Assembly (NCBI GenBank): GCA_934463345.1
Contig: CAKSJL010000067.1
Span: 1-8,692, forward strand
Reading direction: 5' to 3'
Length of the DNA stretch: 8,692 bases
DNA from: an uncultured Oscillospiraceae bacterium
GTDB lineage: Bacteria; Bacillota; Clostridia; Oscillospirales; Ruminococcaceae
Part shown: positions 1-7,300 of the stretch, in pieces
Layout: every line of letters starts with the position of its first letter
Position numbering within the stretch: the stretch's first letter is position 1
Made by a program: the position numbers and the translations under genes
The notes under the pieces: model-generated
Databases searched by the model: none
The model's input: the letters and a program-made list of their open reading frames with translations, nothing else
Told to the model about the DNA's origin: nothing

Positions 1-1
1 T

Positions 2-160
2 GACAATACGATACTTAAAAGCATCGGAGCGGAAAGCAAACCAGGAAAAAAGAAAGAAAAAGGGGAAATAAGGAAAAGCACGCTTTTAGTTGGTGCAGGA
101 CTTGCAGCTGCGGGTGCAGGTGCTATTATTTTCAAGAAACTGCACAAAAAACGAAAATAA
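2..160 (+). CDS. 3' end of an unidentified gene; C-terminal membrane-anchor-like tail
   Basis: Only the last 52 codons are present; the frame enters from the left edge and ends at the TAA at 158-160. The visible part has a polar lysine-rich stretch (fragment residues 13-25), then about 18-19 hydrophobic, glycine/alanine-rich residues (26-44, containing GAGLAAAGAGA), then a very basic end (KKLHKKRK). This looks like a single C-terminal transmembrane helix with a positive tail, so the protein is probably membrane-anchored. No LPxTG motif precedes the helix, so I do not call it a sortase substrate. I do not recognise the family. It lies 18 nt upstream of the pyr promoter -35 box with no convincing terminator between them, so some read-through into the pyr leader is possible. 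Being a gene end is supported by the frame and composition only; the function is unknown. Confidence 0.6.
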   Translation, partial: DNTILKSIGAESKPGKKKEKGEIRKSTLLVGAGLAAAGAGAIIFKKLHKKRK

Positions 161-178
161 TATTTTTTCATGTTTTAC

Positions 179-207
179 TGGACATTTATATCGATATATG
201 TTATAAT
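179..207 (+). promoter_or_regulatory. pyr operon promoter (housekeeping sigma, extended -10)
   Basis: The -35 box TGGACA (179-184) matches TTGACA at 5 of 6 positions. It is followed by exactly 17 nt and a perfect -10 box TATAAT (202-207). A TG dinucleotide at 199-200, one base before the -10 box, makes it an extended -10. The region just upstream (145-178) is very A/T-rich and could act as an UP element. Transcription would start near 213-215, giving an untranslated leader of about 180 nt before pyrR. No other promoter of this quality was seen in the window. Confidence 0.88.
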
Positions 208-219
208 ACATTCAGTAAA

Positions 220-240
220 TACAAAACAGACCGTTTTGTA
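220..240 (+). promoter_or_regulatory. 5' leader hairpin
   Basis: TACAAAAC (220-227) and GTTTTGTA (233-240) are perfect reverse complements, giving an 8-bp stem with the 5-nt loop AGACC. It would lie within about 6-8 nt of the predicted transcript 5' end. A 5'-terminal stem of this kind could protect the mRNA from 5'-end-dependent decay, but it is A/U-rich and its role is inference. It is separate from the PyrR-binding loop and has no PyrR consensus. Confidence 0.5.
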
Positions 241-268
241 CAATAAAAATGTCTTTATATATTTCCGG

Positions 269-301
269 ACCTTTAAGTTGATCCTGTGAGGTTGACAAGG
301 T
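269..301 (+). promoter_or_regulatory. PyrR-binding stem-loop (anti-antiterminator) of the pyr leader
   Basis: The segment GATCCTGTGAGGTT (280-293) matches the known PyrR binding-loop consensus ARUCCNGNGAGGYU at 13 of 14 positions; only the first base differs (G for A). It sits in the expected two-part stem. The lower stem is ACCTT (269-273) with AAGGT (297-301). Bases 274-276 (TAA) form the one-sided internal bulge. The upper stem is GTTGA (277-281) with TTGAC (292-296), with two G-U pairs, and the terminal loop carries the UCC and GAGG signature. In Bacillus, UMP-bound PyrR stabilises this structure and so allows the downstream terminator to form. I infer the same here because pyrR is the first gene after the leader. 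Confidence 0.92.
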
Positions 302-364
302 AAGCGTTTAACGGCGAATTGTAACCTGAATTGCAATAATGCAGCTGTATGCCTATCTGTCAAC
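291..364 (+). promoter_or_regulatory. antiterminator pairing of the pyr attenuator
   Basis: GTTGACA (291-297), the 3' arm of the PyrR-binding loop, is the exact reverse complement of TGTCAAC (358-364), which covers the end of the terminator's 5' arm and its loop. The two pairings cannot coexist with the PyrR loop or the full terminator stem. This is the geometry expected of an antiterminator: when PyrR is not bound, the 7-bp long-range pairing would disrupt the terminator and let transcription continue. The complementarity is seen directly. The regulatory reading follows from the known pyr attenuation mechanism. The rest of the antiterminator (298-357) shows only weak internal pairing, for example TGCA (332-335) with TGCA (340-343). 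Confidence 0.7.
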
Positions 365-381
365 ACAGATAGGCATTTTTT
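349..381 (+). terminator. Rho-independent attenuator terminator of the pyr leader
   Basis: ATGCCTATCTGT (349-360) and ACAGATAGGCAT (365-376) form a perfect 12-bp stem with the 4-nt loop CAAC, followed at once by a run of T (376-381). It stands just before the pyrR ribosome binding site and downstream of the PyrR-binding loop, so it is the conditional terminator that PyrR controls, not the end of the upstream gene. Confidence 0.93.
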
Positions 382-383
382 GT

Positions 384-391
384 GAGGTGAT
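384..391 (+). promoter_or_regulatory. pyrR ribosome binding site (decides a TTG start)
   Basis: GAGGTGAT is complementary to the 3' end of 16S rRNA over 8 nt. The GAGG core (384-387) ends 7 nt before the TTG at 395. The nearest in-frame ATG (416) has no such site before it, so TTG is the start. The site lies 3 nt after the terminator's T run, so only read-through transcripts carry it. Confidence 0.85.
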
Positions 392-394
392 AAT

Positions 395-922
395 TTGGAA
401 AGAAAAACGATTATCATGGATGAAAGTTCAATGAAACGTGCAATAGCGAGAATAACCTATGAAATTCTTGAAAGAAACAAGGGTGCTGAAAACCTATGTC
501 TTGTCGGAATATATTCAAGGGGAGTTGCTCTTGCGGGGAGAATCGCTGCAAAAATATTTGAGCTTGAAAAGATAAAGGTTCCCTGTGGCGCTCTGGATAT
601 AACGCTCTTCAGAGATGATATGAAGCCATTGGACGAATGTGACAGAACTGATATTCCGTTTGATATCATGAACAAGCATGTTGTAATTGTTGATGATGTA
701 ATATATACCGGAAGAAGCACAAGAGCGGCAATAGATGCGTTAATTGAAAGGGGACGTCCTCAGTCGATACAGCTTGCTGTACTGATAGATAGAGGACATA
801 GAGAATTGCCAATACGTCCTGACTATGTCGGAAAAAATCTTCCGACATCAAGAGAGGAAAGGGTAAAAGCATCTGTTACTGAAATAGATGGACAGGATAA
901 CGTTTCGATATATTCCGGTTAA
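395..922 (+). CDS. pyrR: PyrR, bifunctional pyr operon RNA-binding attenuation regulator / uracil phosphoribosyltransferase
   Basis: This 175-residue cytosolic protein has the usual PyrR length. It aligns with Bacillus PyrR from the first residues, as I remember that sequence, including the ERNKG motif at 26-30. It has the type I phosphoribosyltransferase PRPP-binding motif VVIVDDVIYTGRSTRAA (96-112). The segments LDITLFRDD (67-75), RPQSIQLAVLIDRGHRELPI (121-140) and GKNLPTSREE (146-155) are typical of PyrR. In the family, UMP-bound PyrR binds the pyr leader RNA and promotes termination. Many members also convert uracil and PRPP to UMP. The PyrR-binding loop and terminator directly upstream support autoregulation of this operon. 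The start is TTG, with a good ribosome binding site at 384-391; such a start may keep regulator levels modest. The stop codon TAA ends at 922, 11 nt before the pyrC start, so translation is probably coupled. Confidence 0.97.
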   Translation: MERKTIIMDESSMKRAIARITYEILERNKGAENLCLVGIYSRGVALAGRIAAKIFELEKIKVPCGALDITLFRDDMKPLDECDRTDIPFDIMNKHVVIVDDVIYTGRSTRAAIDALIERGRPQSIQLAVLIDRGHRELPIRPDYVGKNLPTSREERVKASVTEIDGQDNVSIYSG

Positions 923-923
923 T

Positions 924-930
924 GGAGGGA
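924..930 (+). promoter_or_regulatory. pyrC ribosome binding site (favours the ATG at 934)
   Basis: GGAGGGA lies 5 nt (counted from the GGAGG core) before the ATG at 934. The in-frame ATG at 922 overlaps the pyrR stop as TAATG, but it sits immediately before this site and has no ribosome binding site of its own. The site lies right after the pyrR stop, so ribosomes ending pyrR can restart on pyrC. Confidence 0.8.
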
Positions 931-933
931 AAA

Positions 934-2205
934 ATGAGTTCGATCTTATTAAAAAATGTAAGAGCTGTTGACAGCAGAATTGATAAGAAATGTGATATTT
1001 ATATTGAGGACGGAGTAATAAAAAAGATTGGGAAAAATCTGAATCAGAAGTGCGACAGTGTATATGACTGCACCGGACTTACTGCTATGCCCGGACTTTT
1101 TGATATGCATGTGCACTTTCGTGACCCTGGCTTTACATATAAAGAAGATATCATAACAGGTGCTGCTGCGGCGCTTCATGGTGGATTTACCGGTGTTGCA
1201 TGCATGCCGAATACATCTCCTGTAGCAGATAATCCGGAAACGATTAGTTACATTCTGGAGAAAGCAGCAAACACCGGAGTTAAAGTATATCCTGTTGCGG
1301 CAATAACTGAGGGACTTAAAGGCGAAAAGTTGTGTAATTATCCGCTTCTAAAAAAAGTCGGAGCTATAGCTGTTTCAGATGATGGCCGTCCTGTTGAAAG
1401 CAGAGCTATGCTAAGGGAAGGTATGCAGAAGGCTGAAAAAAGCGGCTTGCTTGTAATATCTCACTGCGAGGATCTGAAGATTATTGGAAACGGAAAGATG
1501 AATAAGGGAAAGGTTTCACAAGAGCTCGGTGTTCCGGGAATGGACAGGGAATCTGAAGACAGCATAACTGAACGAGAGATACTGACTGCAAGAGAAACCG
1601 GAGGAAGAATACATATAGCTCATGTAAGTACAGCAGGGAGTACAGATATAATAAGGCAGTATAAAAAAGCCGGTATCAGGGTTACCTGCGAAACATGTCC
1701 GCATTATTTTATGCTGACTGATGAAATGCTCAGAACAAGAGATGCAGACTACAGAATGAATCCTCCGCTTCGTGAAGAAAGTGATCGTATTGCGATAGAA
1801 GAGGGTATATGCGATGGAACTATAGACTGCATAGTTACGGATCACGCACCACATTCAAAGGAAGAAAAAGCAGATTTTATTAATGCTCCGAATGGGGTTG
1901 TGGGTCTTGAAACTTCACTGGCAGCCGTTCTTACAGGACTTTATCATACAGGAAAAATAACGCTTAATAAGGTGTCAGAAATAATGTCGGAGAATCCACG
2001 AAGAATACTTGGACTTCCAAAGCTTGAACTTTCGGAAAGTATGTCGGCAGAGATAACGCTTGTGGATACTGAACTTGAATGGACAATTGATCCGGAGAAA
2101 TTTATGTCAAAAGCATCAAATTCAGCGTTTAAGGGTATGAAGCTCAAAGGAAAGGCTGTAGGAGTTATTTCCGACGGTAAAATGCAGTTTTTTGAAAAAA
2201 ATTAA
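934..2205 (+). CDS. pyrC: Dihydroorotase, class I (PyrC)
   Basis: From the ATG at 934 the product has 423 residues, the usual size of Gram-positive class I dihydroorotases (about 425-430). It catalyses reversible cyclisation of N-carbamoyl-L-aspartate to L-dihydroorotate in the cytosol, using zinc in an amidohydrolase TIM barrel. Visible metal and substrate motifs are DMHVHFRDPG (57-66, zinc ligands His59 and His61), SDDGRPV (148-154, the aspartate that takes the place of carbamylated lysine in class I enzymes), ISHCED (175-180, His177), IAHVST (228-233, His230), NPPLR (276-280) and VTDHAPH (301-307, catalytic Asp303). All expected ligands are present, so the enzyme should be active. The start at 934 is preferred over 922 because of the ribosome binding site at 924-930 and the family N-terminus. 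An 18-nt gap separates it from pyrF. Allantoinase or hydantoinase relatives are unlikely, given the motifs and the operon. Confidence 0.97.
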   Translation: MSSILLKNVRAVDSRIDKKCDIYIEDGVIKKIGKNLNQKCDSVYDCTGLTAMPGLFDMHVHFRDPGFTYKEDIITGAAAALHGGFTGVACMPNTSPVADNPETISYILEKAANTGVKVYPVAAITEGLKGEKLCNYPLLKKVGAIAVSDDGRPVESRAMLREGMQKAEKSGLLVISHCEDLKIIGNGKMNKGKVSQELGVPGMDRESEDSITEREILTARETGGRIHIAHVSTAGSTDIIRQYKKAGIRVTCETCPHYFMLTDEMLRTRDADYRMNPPLREESDRIAIEEGICDGTIDCIVTDHAPHSKEEKADFINAPNGVVGLETSLAAVLTGLYHTGKITLNKVSEIMSENPRRILGLPKLELSESMSAEITLVDTELEWTIDPEKFMSKASNSAFKGMKLKGKAVGVISDGKMQFFEKN

Positions 2206-2223
2206 ATAAAGAGGTATTTTGTA

Positions 2224-3147
2224 ATGTCATTCGACAGACTTTTAGAAAAGATAATTGAAATGAAAAATCCGACGGTTGTCGGTCTTGACCCGAAGCTTGA
2301 TTATGTTCCTGAGTTTATCAAGCAGGAAGTATTTTCAGCCGATGGACAGACTCTAAAGGCAGCTTCCAAGGCAATATTCAAATTCAATCAGGCAATCATT
2401 GATGAAATATATGATATTGTTCCGGCAATAAAGCCGCAGGCTGCTTACTATGAAATGTATGGATATCATGGTGTCAAGGCTCTTGAAAGAACAATACGTT
2501 ATGCCAAGCTTAAAGGTATGTTTGTTATAACAGACGGTAAGAGAAACGATATCGGTGCAACTATGGAGGCATACACAAACGCTCACCTTGGAAGTGTATG
2601 TATCGGTGAAACAGAATGTGAACCTTTTGGGGCAGATGCGCTGACTGTAAACGGATATCTCGGAACGGACGGCATTGAACCGCTTCTTAAAGTATGTCGT
2701 GAAAAGGACAAGGGAATATATGTACTTGTAAAGACATCAAATAAGTCCAGTGGTGAGCTTCAGGATAAGCTTATTGACGGAACTCCGGTTTACGCTGTTA
2801 TGGGCGATATGTGTGAGAAATGGGGAAGTGAACAGATAGGAAAGTATGGCTACTCATCAGTTGGAGCTGTCGTAGGAGCAACCTATCCGGAGCAGCTCAC
2901 TGAACTCAGAAAAAGACTTCCGCATACTATGTTCCTGGTTCCTGGATATGGTGCTCAGGGTGGCGGAGCAAAGGGTATTGCAGGCGCATTTGATGAAAAT
3001 GGTCTTGGAGCGATAGTGAATTCATCAAGAGCTGTTATGTGTGCATACAAAAAAGAAGAATGTGATGAAAAGGATTTTGCGAAGGCTGCAAGGCGTGAAG
3101 CAGAAAGAATGAGAGAAGATATCACTTCATATATAAACATGAAATAG
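2224..3147 (+). CDS. pyrF: Orotidine 5'-phosphate decarboxylase, type 2 (PyrF)
   Basis: This 307-residue protein catalyses the last step of UMP synthesis, decarboxylation of OMP. It belongs to the longer type 2 OMP decarboxylase subfamily (about 270-310 residues, against about 230-240 for the common bacterial form). Visible motifs are the N-terminal VVGLDPKLDYVP (18-29), KPQAAYYEMYG (70-80) and the catalytic D-x-K-x-x-D array as DGKRNDIG (104-111, with Asp104, Lys106 and Asp109). These are followed by TVNGYLGTDG (141-150), KTSNKSSGELQD (170-181) and the phosphate-binding end VPGYGAQGGG (239-248) with NSSRAV (266-271, Arg269). The second residue of the catalytic motif is glycine, where I would expect alanine; the charged residues are kept. 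The ribosome binding site AGAGG (2210-2214) is 9 nt before the ATG. An unusually long 76-nt gap with a hairpin separates it from carA. Confidence 0.96.
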   Translation: MSFDRLLEKIIEMKNPTVVGLDPKLDYVPEFIKQEVFSADGQTLKAASKAIFKFNQAIIDEIYDIVPAIKPQAAYYEMYGYHGVKALERTIRYAKLKGMFVITDGKRNDIGATMEAYTNAHLGSVCIGETECEPFGADALTVNGYLGTDGIEPLLKVCREKDKGIYVLVKTSNKSSGELQDKLIDGTPVYAVMGDMCEKWGSEQIGKYGYSSVGAVVGATYPEQLTELRKRLPHTMFLVPGYGAQGGGAKGIAGAFDENGLGAIVNSSRAVMCAYKKEECDEKDFAKAARREAERMREDITSYINMK

Positions 3148-3159
3148 AAATATTGCAGG

Positions 3160-3207
3160 CATACACTGCGCAATGGAGTTTTCTGTCTGTGCAGTGACGC
3201 TTGTATG
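3160..3207 (+). other. hairpin in the pyrF-carA intercistronic gap
   Basis: CACTGC (3164-3169) and GCAGTG (3191-3196) are perfect reverse complements. CATACA (3160-3165) and TGTATG (3202-3207) are a second perfect pair around them. The two share bases CA at 3164-3165, so the structure is either a 6-bp inner stem plus a 4-bp CATA/TATG outer stem with a bulge, or a 6-bp outer stem with a 4-bp CTGC/GCAG inner stem. No T run follows, so it is not an intrinsic terminator. It ends 4 nt before the carA ribosome binding site core and may affect carA translation or mRNA processing; that role is inference. It contains no PyrR-binding consensus. Confidence 0.5.
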
Positions 3208-3210
3208 TGA

Positions 3211-3215
3211 AAGGA
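3211..3215 (+). promoter_or_regulatory. carA ribosome binding site (favours the ATG at 3224)
   Basis: AAGGA lies 8 nt before the ATG at 3224. The in-frame ATG at 3173 would add 17 residues, but it has no ribosome binding site before it, and those codons lie within the intercistronic hairpin. The added residues are also not typical of CarA. Confidence 0.75.
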
Positions 3216-3223
3216 ATGGTTGG

Positions 3224-4330
3224 ATGTCATTGTTTAATCAGGACGAAAAGGCTTATCTGCTTCTGGCTGACGGCACTGTTTTTGAAGGTCGCAGCTTTGG
3301 AGCAAAGGGAACTGTAATTGGCGAGGTTGTGTTTACAACAGGTCTCACAGGCTACCAGGAGACACTTACTGATCCAAGCTATTATGGTCAGATCGTTACG
3401 CAGACATTTCCGCTTATCGGAAATTACGGCGTAAACGGTGATGATAATGAGTCGGCAAAATCATATGTCAGTGGATATATTGTAAGAGAATGGTGTAATA
3501 CGCCTTCAAATTTCCGTTGTACAGGAACTATAAATGACTTTCTGAAAGAACAGAATATAATCGGAATTCATTCGATAGATACAAGAAGTCTTACAAGAAA
3601 AATTCGTGAAGCAGGTGTTATGAACGGTGCAATAACAACTGAAGATCCTGCACTGAATAAAGAAGAGCTTCTTGAAAAAATAAAGGCATATAAAGTTACA
3701 GATGCTGTTAAAAGTGTAACTGGAACAGAAACGAGGATTTACAGCAATGATGAACCTAAGTATAAAGTAGCGCTTTTTGACTTTGGTTACAAGAGAAACA
3801 TCAGAAATGAGCTTGTGAAGCGTGGATGTGAGGTTACGGTTGTTCCGGCTTACACAACTGCTGATGATATCAGAAAAATGGCTCCGGACGGCATAATGTT
3901 TTCAAACGGTCCTGGAGATCCTACAGAAAATACTGATATAATAAAGAATATAAAGGAAATTGCCGAGCTTAATATTCCGATTTTCGGGATTTGCCTTGGC
4001 CATCAGCTTATGGCTCTTGCACATGGCGGAAAAACCGAAAAGCTGAAATATGGTCACAGAGGTGCAAATCAGCCTGTAGTTGACAAAGAGCTTGACAAGA
4101 CCTTTGTTACAAGCCAGAATCATGGCTATGCTGTAATAGGTGACAGTCTGGATTCAGACATTGCGGAGGTTTCGCATTATAATGCAAATGATGGCACATG
4201 TGAGGGCGTCAGATACAAAAAAATCAACGCCTTTACAGTTCAGTTCCATCCTGAGGCACATGGTGGTCCGCAGGACACTGAATATCTGTTTGATGAATTT
4301 ATAGAAATGATAAAAAAGGAGATGCACTGA
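3224..4330 (+). CDS. carA: Carbamoyl-phosphate synthase small (glutaminase) subunit (CarA/PyrAA)
   Basis: From the ATG at 3224 the product has 368 residues, normal for CarA. It hydrolyses glutamine and passes ammonia to CarB through the heterodimer's internal tunnel. The N-terminal CPSase small-subunit domain (about 10-140) shows LADGTVFEG (14-22), GEVVFTTGLTGYQETLTDPSY (starting at 33) and the HSIDTRSLTRKIRE segment (116-129). The C-terminal class I glutamine amidotransferase domain (about 180-365) has SNGPGDP (227-233), the nucleophile elbow FGICLGHQ (254-261, Cys257) and FHPEAHGGP (341-349, His342 and Glu344), completing the catalytic triad. Nothing essential is missing. The gene stops 1 nt before carB, whose ribosome binding site lies inside the end of carA, so the two subunits are probably made in a coupled way. 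Its place in the pyr operon points to pyrimidine rather than arginine supply. Confidence 0.97.
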   Translation: MSLFNQDEKAYLLLADGTVFEGRSFGAKGTVIGEVVFTTGLTGYQETLTDPSYYGQIVTQTFPLIGNYGVNGDDNESAKSYVSGYIVREWCNTPSNFRCTGTINDFLKEQNIIGIHSIDTRSLTRKIREAGVMNGAITTEDPALNKEELLEKIKAYKVTDAVKSVTGTETRIYSNDEPKYKVALFDFGYKRNIRNELVKRGCEVTVVPAYTTADDIRKMAPDGIMFSNGPGDPTENTDIIKNIKEIAELNIPIFGICLGHQLMALAHGGKTEKLKYGHRGANQPVVDKELDKTFVTSQNHGYAVIGDSLDSDIAEVSHYNANDGTCEGVRYKKINAFTVQFHPEAHGGPQDTEYLFDEFIEMIKKEMH

Positions 4331-4331
4331 T

Positions 4332-7300
4332 ATGCCTTTAAGACAGGATATAAAGAAAGTACTTGTAATAGGCTCAGGTCCTATTGTAATAGGACAGGCA
4401 GCCGAATTTGACTATGCCGGAACACAGGCATGCCGTGCATTAAAGCAGGAAGGACTTGAAGTTGTTCTTATTAATTCAAACCCTGCAACTATTATGACAG
4501 ACAAGGCGATGGCAGATAAGATTTATATTGAACCGTTGACTCTTGATGTTGTAAAGAGAATCATCGAAATTGAAAAGCCTGACAGTGTTCTGTCAACTCT
4601 TGGCGGTCAGACTGGTCTGACACTTTCAATGCAGCTTGCTGAGGAAGGCTTCCTTGATTCACATAATGTAAAGCTTCTTGGTGCAGACCCTCTTACCATA
4701 CATAAGGCAGAAGACAGACAAGCATTTAAGGATACAATGGAGAAAATAGGTGAGCCTTGTATTCCTTCAAAGGTAGTAGAAACCATAGAAGATGCGGTTG
4801 ATTTTGCAAAGGTTATCGGCTATCCGGTTATTGTTCGTCCGGCATTTACATTGGGCGGTACAGGCGGCGGTATTGCGGAAAATGAGGAACAGCTCAGGGA
4901 TATTTCTAAAAATGGTCTAAGACTTTCACCGATTACACAAGTTCTTATTGAGAAGTGTATCAGTGGATGGAAAGAAATTGAGTTTGAGGTTATTCGTGAC
5001 AGCAAAGGCAATGTAATTACCGTCTGCTCAATGGAAAACTTTGACCCGGTAGGTGTTCATACAGGTGACAGTATCGTTATTGCTCCGGCTGTAACACTTT
5101 CTGACAGAGAATACCAGATGCTCAGAACTGCATCACTTAATATTATATCAGAGCTGAAGGTTGAAGGTGGATGTAACTGTCAGTTTGCGCTTCATCCGGA
5201 GTCTATGGAATATGCAGTTATTGAGGTAAATCCGAGAGTTTCACGTTCTTCAGCGCTTGCTTCAAAGGCAACTGGTTACCCAATTGCAAAGGTTGCTACA
5301 AGAATTGCTATCGGTTATACTCTTGATGAGATTATAAACCAGGTGACAGGCAAAACGTATGCCTGCTTTGAACCGGCTCTTGATTATGTTGTTGTTAAAT
5401 TTCCAAAATGGGCTTTTGATAAATTTGTATATGCAAAGCGTACACTTGGTACACAGATGAAGGCTACCGGTGAGGTAATGGCTATCGGTACAAGCTTTGA
5501 ACAGGCAATGATGAAGGCTGTTCGTTCTACAGAGCTTGGTGTTGACTCACTCAATATGAAAAAGTTTGCAGAGGTTTCAACAGAGGAGCTTCTTGCAAAA
5601 ATACCGCACGCAGATGATGAACGAGCTTTTCAGATCTATGAGTTGTTAAAGCGAGATGTAAGTATAGATAAGCTGCATGAAATCACACTTATTGATGAGT
5701 GGTTTTTAAGCAAGCTTAAAAATCTCGTTGAACTTGAAAGATGGCTTGCAGACGGAGAGCTTACGAAGGATAAATATCTGACAGCCAAGCAGTATGGTTA
5801 TCTTGACAGTACAATTGAGCGTATGTCCGGTCAGAAATGCCCTATGAGAAAAAGAGCCGTTTATAAAATGGTTGATACATGTGCCGGAGAATTTAAGGCT
5901 GAAACACCTTACTTCTATTCAACCTATGATGATGAAAACGAAGCAAAGCAGTTTATCGAAAGAACTGATAAGGGCAAGAAGAAAATAATAGTTTTTGGTT
6001 CAGGTCCTATAAGAATCGGTCAGGGTATTGAATTTGACTATTGTTCGGTTCACTGTGTTTGGTCACTCAAGGAAGAGGGCTATGAAGCGGTTATTTGCAA
6101 TAATAATCCGGAAACTGTTTCAACAGACTTTGATACAGGTGACAGACTTTATTTTGATCCGCTTACAAAGGAGGACGTTGAGTCCATTATTGAGACAGAA
6201 CAGCCTTATGGTGTTGTTGTACAGTTCGGCGGTCAGACAGCTATAAAGCTTACACGCCATCTTGCCGATATGGGCGTAAATATTCTTGGAACATCTGCTG
6301 ACAGCATTGATGCCGCAGAGGACAGAGAAAGATTTGATGAGCTTCTTGAAAAGTGCAACATTCCACGTCCGGCAGGCTTTACCGTTATGACAACAGAAGA
6401 AGCAGTCGAAGTAGCAGAAAAACTGGGATATCCTGTTCTTCTTCGCCCGTCCTATGTTCTCGGCGGTCAGAATATGATTATTGCACATTCTGAAAAAGAT
6501 GTTGTAGAATATATGGGAATTATCACAAGGACTATGATTGAAAATCCGGTTCTTATTGATAAGTATATGATGGGTAAGGAAGTTGAGGTAGACGCTATCT
6601 GTGACGGTACAGATTTTCTTATTCCGGGAATTATGGAACATATCGAACGTGCTGGTGTACATTCAGGAGATTCTATTTCAGTTTATCCTGCACAGACTCT
6701 TTCTCAGAAAATTGTCGATACAATTATTGACTATACAAAGAAGCTTGCGTTTGAGCTTAAAGTAATCGGTCTTGTAAATATCCAGTATGTTGTATATAAC
6801 AATGAGGTGTATGTAATCGAGGTAAATCCACGTTCTTCAAGAACAGTTCCTTATATTAGCAAGGTAACAGGAATCCCTATGGTTGATATTGCTACCAAGA
6901 TAATGCTCGGTACCTCCCTTAAAGAACAGGGTTATGAAAGCGGTCTTTACAAAAAGAGTAAATATGTCGCAGTAAAGGTTCCAGTGTTCTCGTTTGAAAA
7001 ACTTCAGGATGTTGATACAATGCTTGGACCTGAGATGAAATCAACCGGTGAATGCTTAGGTATTGCTGAAACATTTGAGGATGCACTCCTTAAAGGACTC
7101 GTTGCAGCCGGTTATGACCTTAAAAAAGAGGGTGGCGTGCTTATCTCAGTGCGTGATACAGATAAGCAGGAAATTATTTCGATCGCTGATAAATTTGCGC
7201 AGATGGGCTTTGAGCTTTATGGTACAAGCGGTACAGCAAGTATGCTTAATAAGAATATGATTGCGACAAATCTTGTAAATAAGATTTCTTCCAAGGAAGA

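Noticed and set aside
26..160. Upstream gene as an LPxTG cell-wall-anchored protein
   Set aside because: The hydrophobic helix and basic tail resemble a sorting signal, but no LPxTG-like motif precedes them, and lysines crowd the N-terminal side.
145..177. A-rich/T-rich stretch after the upstream gene as its terminator
   Set aside because: Any stem would be almost only A-T pairs with no stable GC core. It is better read as AT-rich DNA upstream of the promoter.
249..281. Possible 10-codon leader peptide in the pyr leader (ATG at 249, TGA at 279-281)
   Set aside because: No ribosome binding site precedes it, its codons show no pyrimidine-sensing logic, and the region is accounted for by the PyrR-binding stem.
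175..417. 80-codon open frame on the - strand across the pyr leader and pyrR start
   Set aside because: It lies antisense to the promoter, PyrR site and terminator, has no recognisable protein features, and is explained by the regulatory RNA on the + strand.
1516..1854. 112-codon open frame on the - strand inside pyrC
   Set aside because: It is antisense to conserved dihydroorotase motifs (SHCED, IAHVST, NPPLR, VTDHAPH) and shows no domain or start signal of its own.
3173..3223. Longer carA start at the ATG at 3173
   Set aside because: There is no ribosome binding site before it, the extra 17 residues lie in the intercistronic hairpin, and AAGGA is well placed for the ATG at 3224.
4371..6045. 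Repeated GSGPI-x-IGQ coding motif as a DNA repeat or a duplication/assembly artefact
   Set aside because: It is the ancient internal duplication present in all CarB proteins; the two halves are diverged and both are needed.
6120..6662. 180-codon open frame on the - strand inside carB
   Set aside because: It lies entirely within the well-supported second ATP-grasp half of carB, and its cysteine-, asparagine- and isoleucine-rich translation looks like an antisense shadow.
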